A program made the position numbers and the translations under genes. From Candidatus Roizmanbacteria bacterium CG06_land_8_20_14_3_00_34_14 (lineage in GTDB: Bacteria; Patescibacteriota; Microgenomatia; UBA1406; GWC2-37-13), in the NCBI GenBank assembly GCA_002779665.1, contig PEVZ01000029.1, positions 1 through 6,287 of the forward strand: a stretch of 6,287 bases of DNA, written 5' to 3'. Shown in pieces: positions 5,379-6,287 of the stretch (positions are counted from its first letter, which is position 1; the number at the start of each line of letters is the position of its first letter). The notes under the pieces were generated by a model. The model saw only the letters and a list, made by a program, of their open reading frames with translations. It ran no database searches and was not told the DNA's origin.

Positions 5379-5417
5379 AAAGTTTGAACGTTTAAACGTT
5401 TGAACGTTGAGACGTTT
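5366..5417. repeat. 8-bp tandem repeat array spanning the convergent lepA and permease stops
   Basis: Consecutive octamers GTTTGAAC (5382), GTTTAAAC (5390), GTTTGAAC (5398) and GTTGAGAC (5406), then GTTT (5414), form a tandem array. A further GTTTAAAC lies in register at 5366-5373 inside the lepA end. AACGTTTAAACGTT (5387-5400) is a perfect palindrome. In plus-strand RNA it extends to 5382-5405 with two G-U pairs. The lepA stop (5376-5378) and the permease stop (5392-5394) both lie in the array, and the permease tail TSQRSNV is encoded by it. A bidirectional terminator role is possible, but no U-tract follows. Confidence 0.75.
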
Positions 5418-6287
5418 GTATCCTTGATATCTTATAAATAGCAAATAATAAAACTCCTCCTGCTAAATACTGAGTCGGCGCCAGAAAACTTTTATATAAC
5501 GTTGCGTCAATAAAGACGGCCAAAAGTGGATAGACTAATTCAAGAATTGTTGACACATTGGCTGGGACTTTTTTTAATCCACGATAATAAATGGCGACCG
5601 AAACCATCCCGGTCGAAACGGCAATAAGTAAAAAGCGACCAAGTTGTGAAATTGTTGGGGCTGAAAGACTTTTGCTTTGGCCCATTATAAAAACCATTCC
5701 AAATGCTAAAATGCTTGTAAATAAAAATCTCAAACCGGCTATGTAATTACTTGGTCTTTTAATAAGGGCAATTTTGGAAAAGACAGTCGAAGAACCCCAA
5801 GCAAAGGCGGCGCCGAGGGCGTAAAGAGCGGCAATAATTGTTCCACTCCCCGTTGAAAAATTAATAATTCCATTTTTGAAAGTGACAAAGTATGCGGCAA
5901 GTAGAGCAAGGACAGCCCATTTTATATATGATTTCGAAACCTTTTCTTTAAGAAAAATTGAGGCGGCTGAAATTGCAAAGATCGGCTGTAATTTTTGGAT
6001 AAGATAGACGACGCTGAAGGAAATAAAATTTGTTTTTAATAATGCCGTTGTAAACCAAAGAGTGCCCAAGACTCCACTAAACATAGCGATGAATAAAAGC
6101 AAAAAAAATTCTTTTTTAGTTAGGCCTTCTTTTTTAAAAGTTAAAATTAAATATGGTAAAAGAATAATTGCTCCAAATAAATGTTCATAGAAAACTATCG
6201 TAATAGATGGAAGTGTAAACAGGCTTCTACGGATAATTCCGTCAAATGCCCAAAGAGAGGCGGCCACAATGATTAATAAAGGACCGT
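5392..6287 (-). CDS. EamA/DMT-family permease, 5' end beyond the window
   Basis: This inner-membrane carrier belongs to the drug/metabolite transporter superfamily, whose members often move amino acids, metabolites or drugs; the substrate cannot be inferred here. Residues are numbered from an internal GTG at 6267 (291 aa). The frame stays open to the right edge and encodes GPLLII just before it, typical of the first EamA helix, so the true start lies outside the window. Two EamA repeats are visible. The first ends with LIQKLQPIFA (89-98), the LKEKV motif (106-110) and a helix. The second runs from about 142 to ILELVYPLLAVFID (241-254) and a final helix to about 280. About ten hydrophobic helices fit the family. 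The last residues come from an octamer repeat array shared with the convergent lepA end. GC content resembles lepA rather than the AT-rich block. Confidence 0.88.
   Translation of the reverse strand, partial: GPLLIIVAASLWAFDGIIRRSLFTLPSITIVFYEHLFGAIILLPYLILTFKKEGLTKKEFFLLLFIAMFSGVLGTLWFTTALLKTNFISFSVVYLIQKLQPIFAISAASIFLKEKVSKSYIKWAVLALLAAYFVTFKNGIINFSTGSGTIIAALYALGAAFAWGSSTVFSKIALIKRPSNYIAGLRFLFTSILAFGMVFIMGQSKSLSAPTISQLGRFLLIAVSTGMVSVAIYYRGLKKVPANVSTILELVYPLLAVFIDATLYKSFLAPTQYLAGGVLLFAIYKISRIQTSQRSNV

Overview
The window looks like chromosomal DNA from an AT-rich, small-genome bacterium. The best guess is Patescibacteria (Candidate Phyla Radiation), possibly the Microgenomates side. The reasons are indirect: a cysteine-bracketed fibronectin-III surface protein, a stand-alone PaaX/Cas2-like protein, genes without visible Shine-Dalgarno sequences, and palindromes or short repeats between and even inside genes. 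No rRNA, tRNA or CRISPR array is visible. The assignment rests on family resemblance recalled from memory, not on a search.

Layout from left to right. (1) 27-1103, plus strand: the C-terminal part of a secreted or surface protein with a beta-rich region, a Ser/Thr linker, one fibronectin-III domain and a short Trp/Lys-rich tail. Its 5' end is missing or disrupted. (2) 1104-1290: a non-coding stretch holding a REP-like hairpin, an odd palindrome and a 44-bp two-tier inverted repeat. (3) 1291-1875, plus: a PaaX-type protein with a Cas2-like C-terminal domain. A 19-bp imperfect inverted repeat pair (17/19) flanks the gene. (4) 1916-2452, minus: a membrane protein whose four aspartates match the spacing of the CDP-alcohol phosphotransferase motif although its glycines do not. 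(5) 2475-3596, plus: a GT4 glycosyltransferase resembling PimA, divergent from gene 4 with only 22 bp between them. (6) 3600-5378, plus: lepA (elongation factor 4), 3 nt after the glycosyltransferase and probably co-transcribed. It carries two in-frame insert-like stretches, one of which is a perfect 15+1+15 palindrome. (7) 5392-6287, minus: an EamA/DMT-family permease, convergent with lepA and running off the right edge. An 8-bp tandem repeat covers both stop codons.

Two points deserve most attention. One is the small unit made of the PaaX/Cas2-like gene and its matching inverted repeats, which is either a self-regulated gene or a tiny mobile element. The other is the divergent pair of a degenerate CDP-alcohol phosphotransferase-like protein and a PimA-like glycosyltransferase. 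Together these could make and glycosylate a phospholipid head group; that is inference from motifs and adjacency only. The segment from about 1190 to 3600 is clearly AT-richer than the flanking surface-protein, lepA and permease genes, which fits a separately acquired block.
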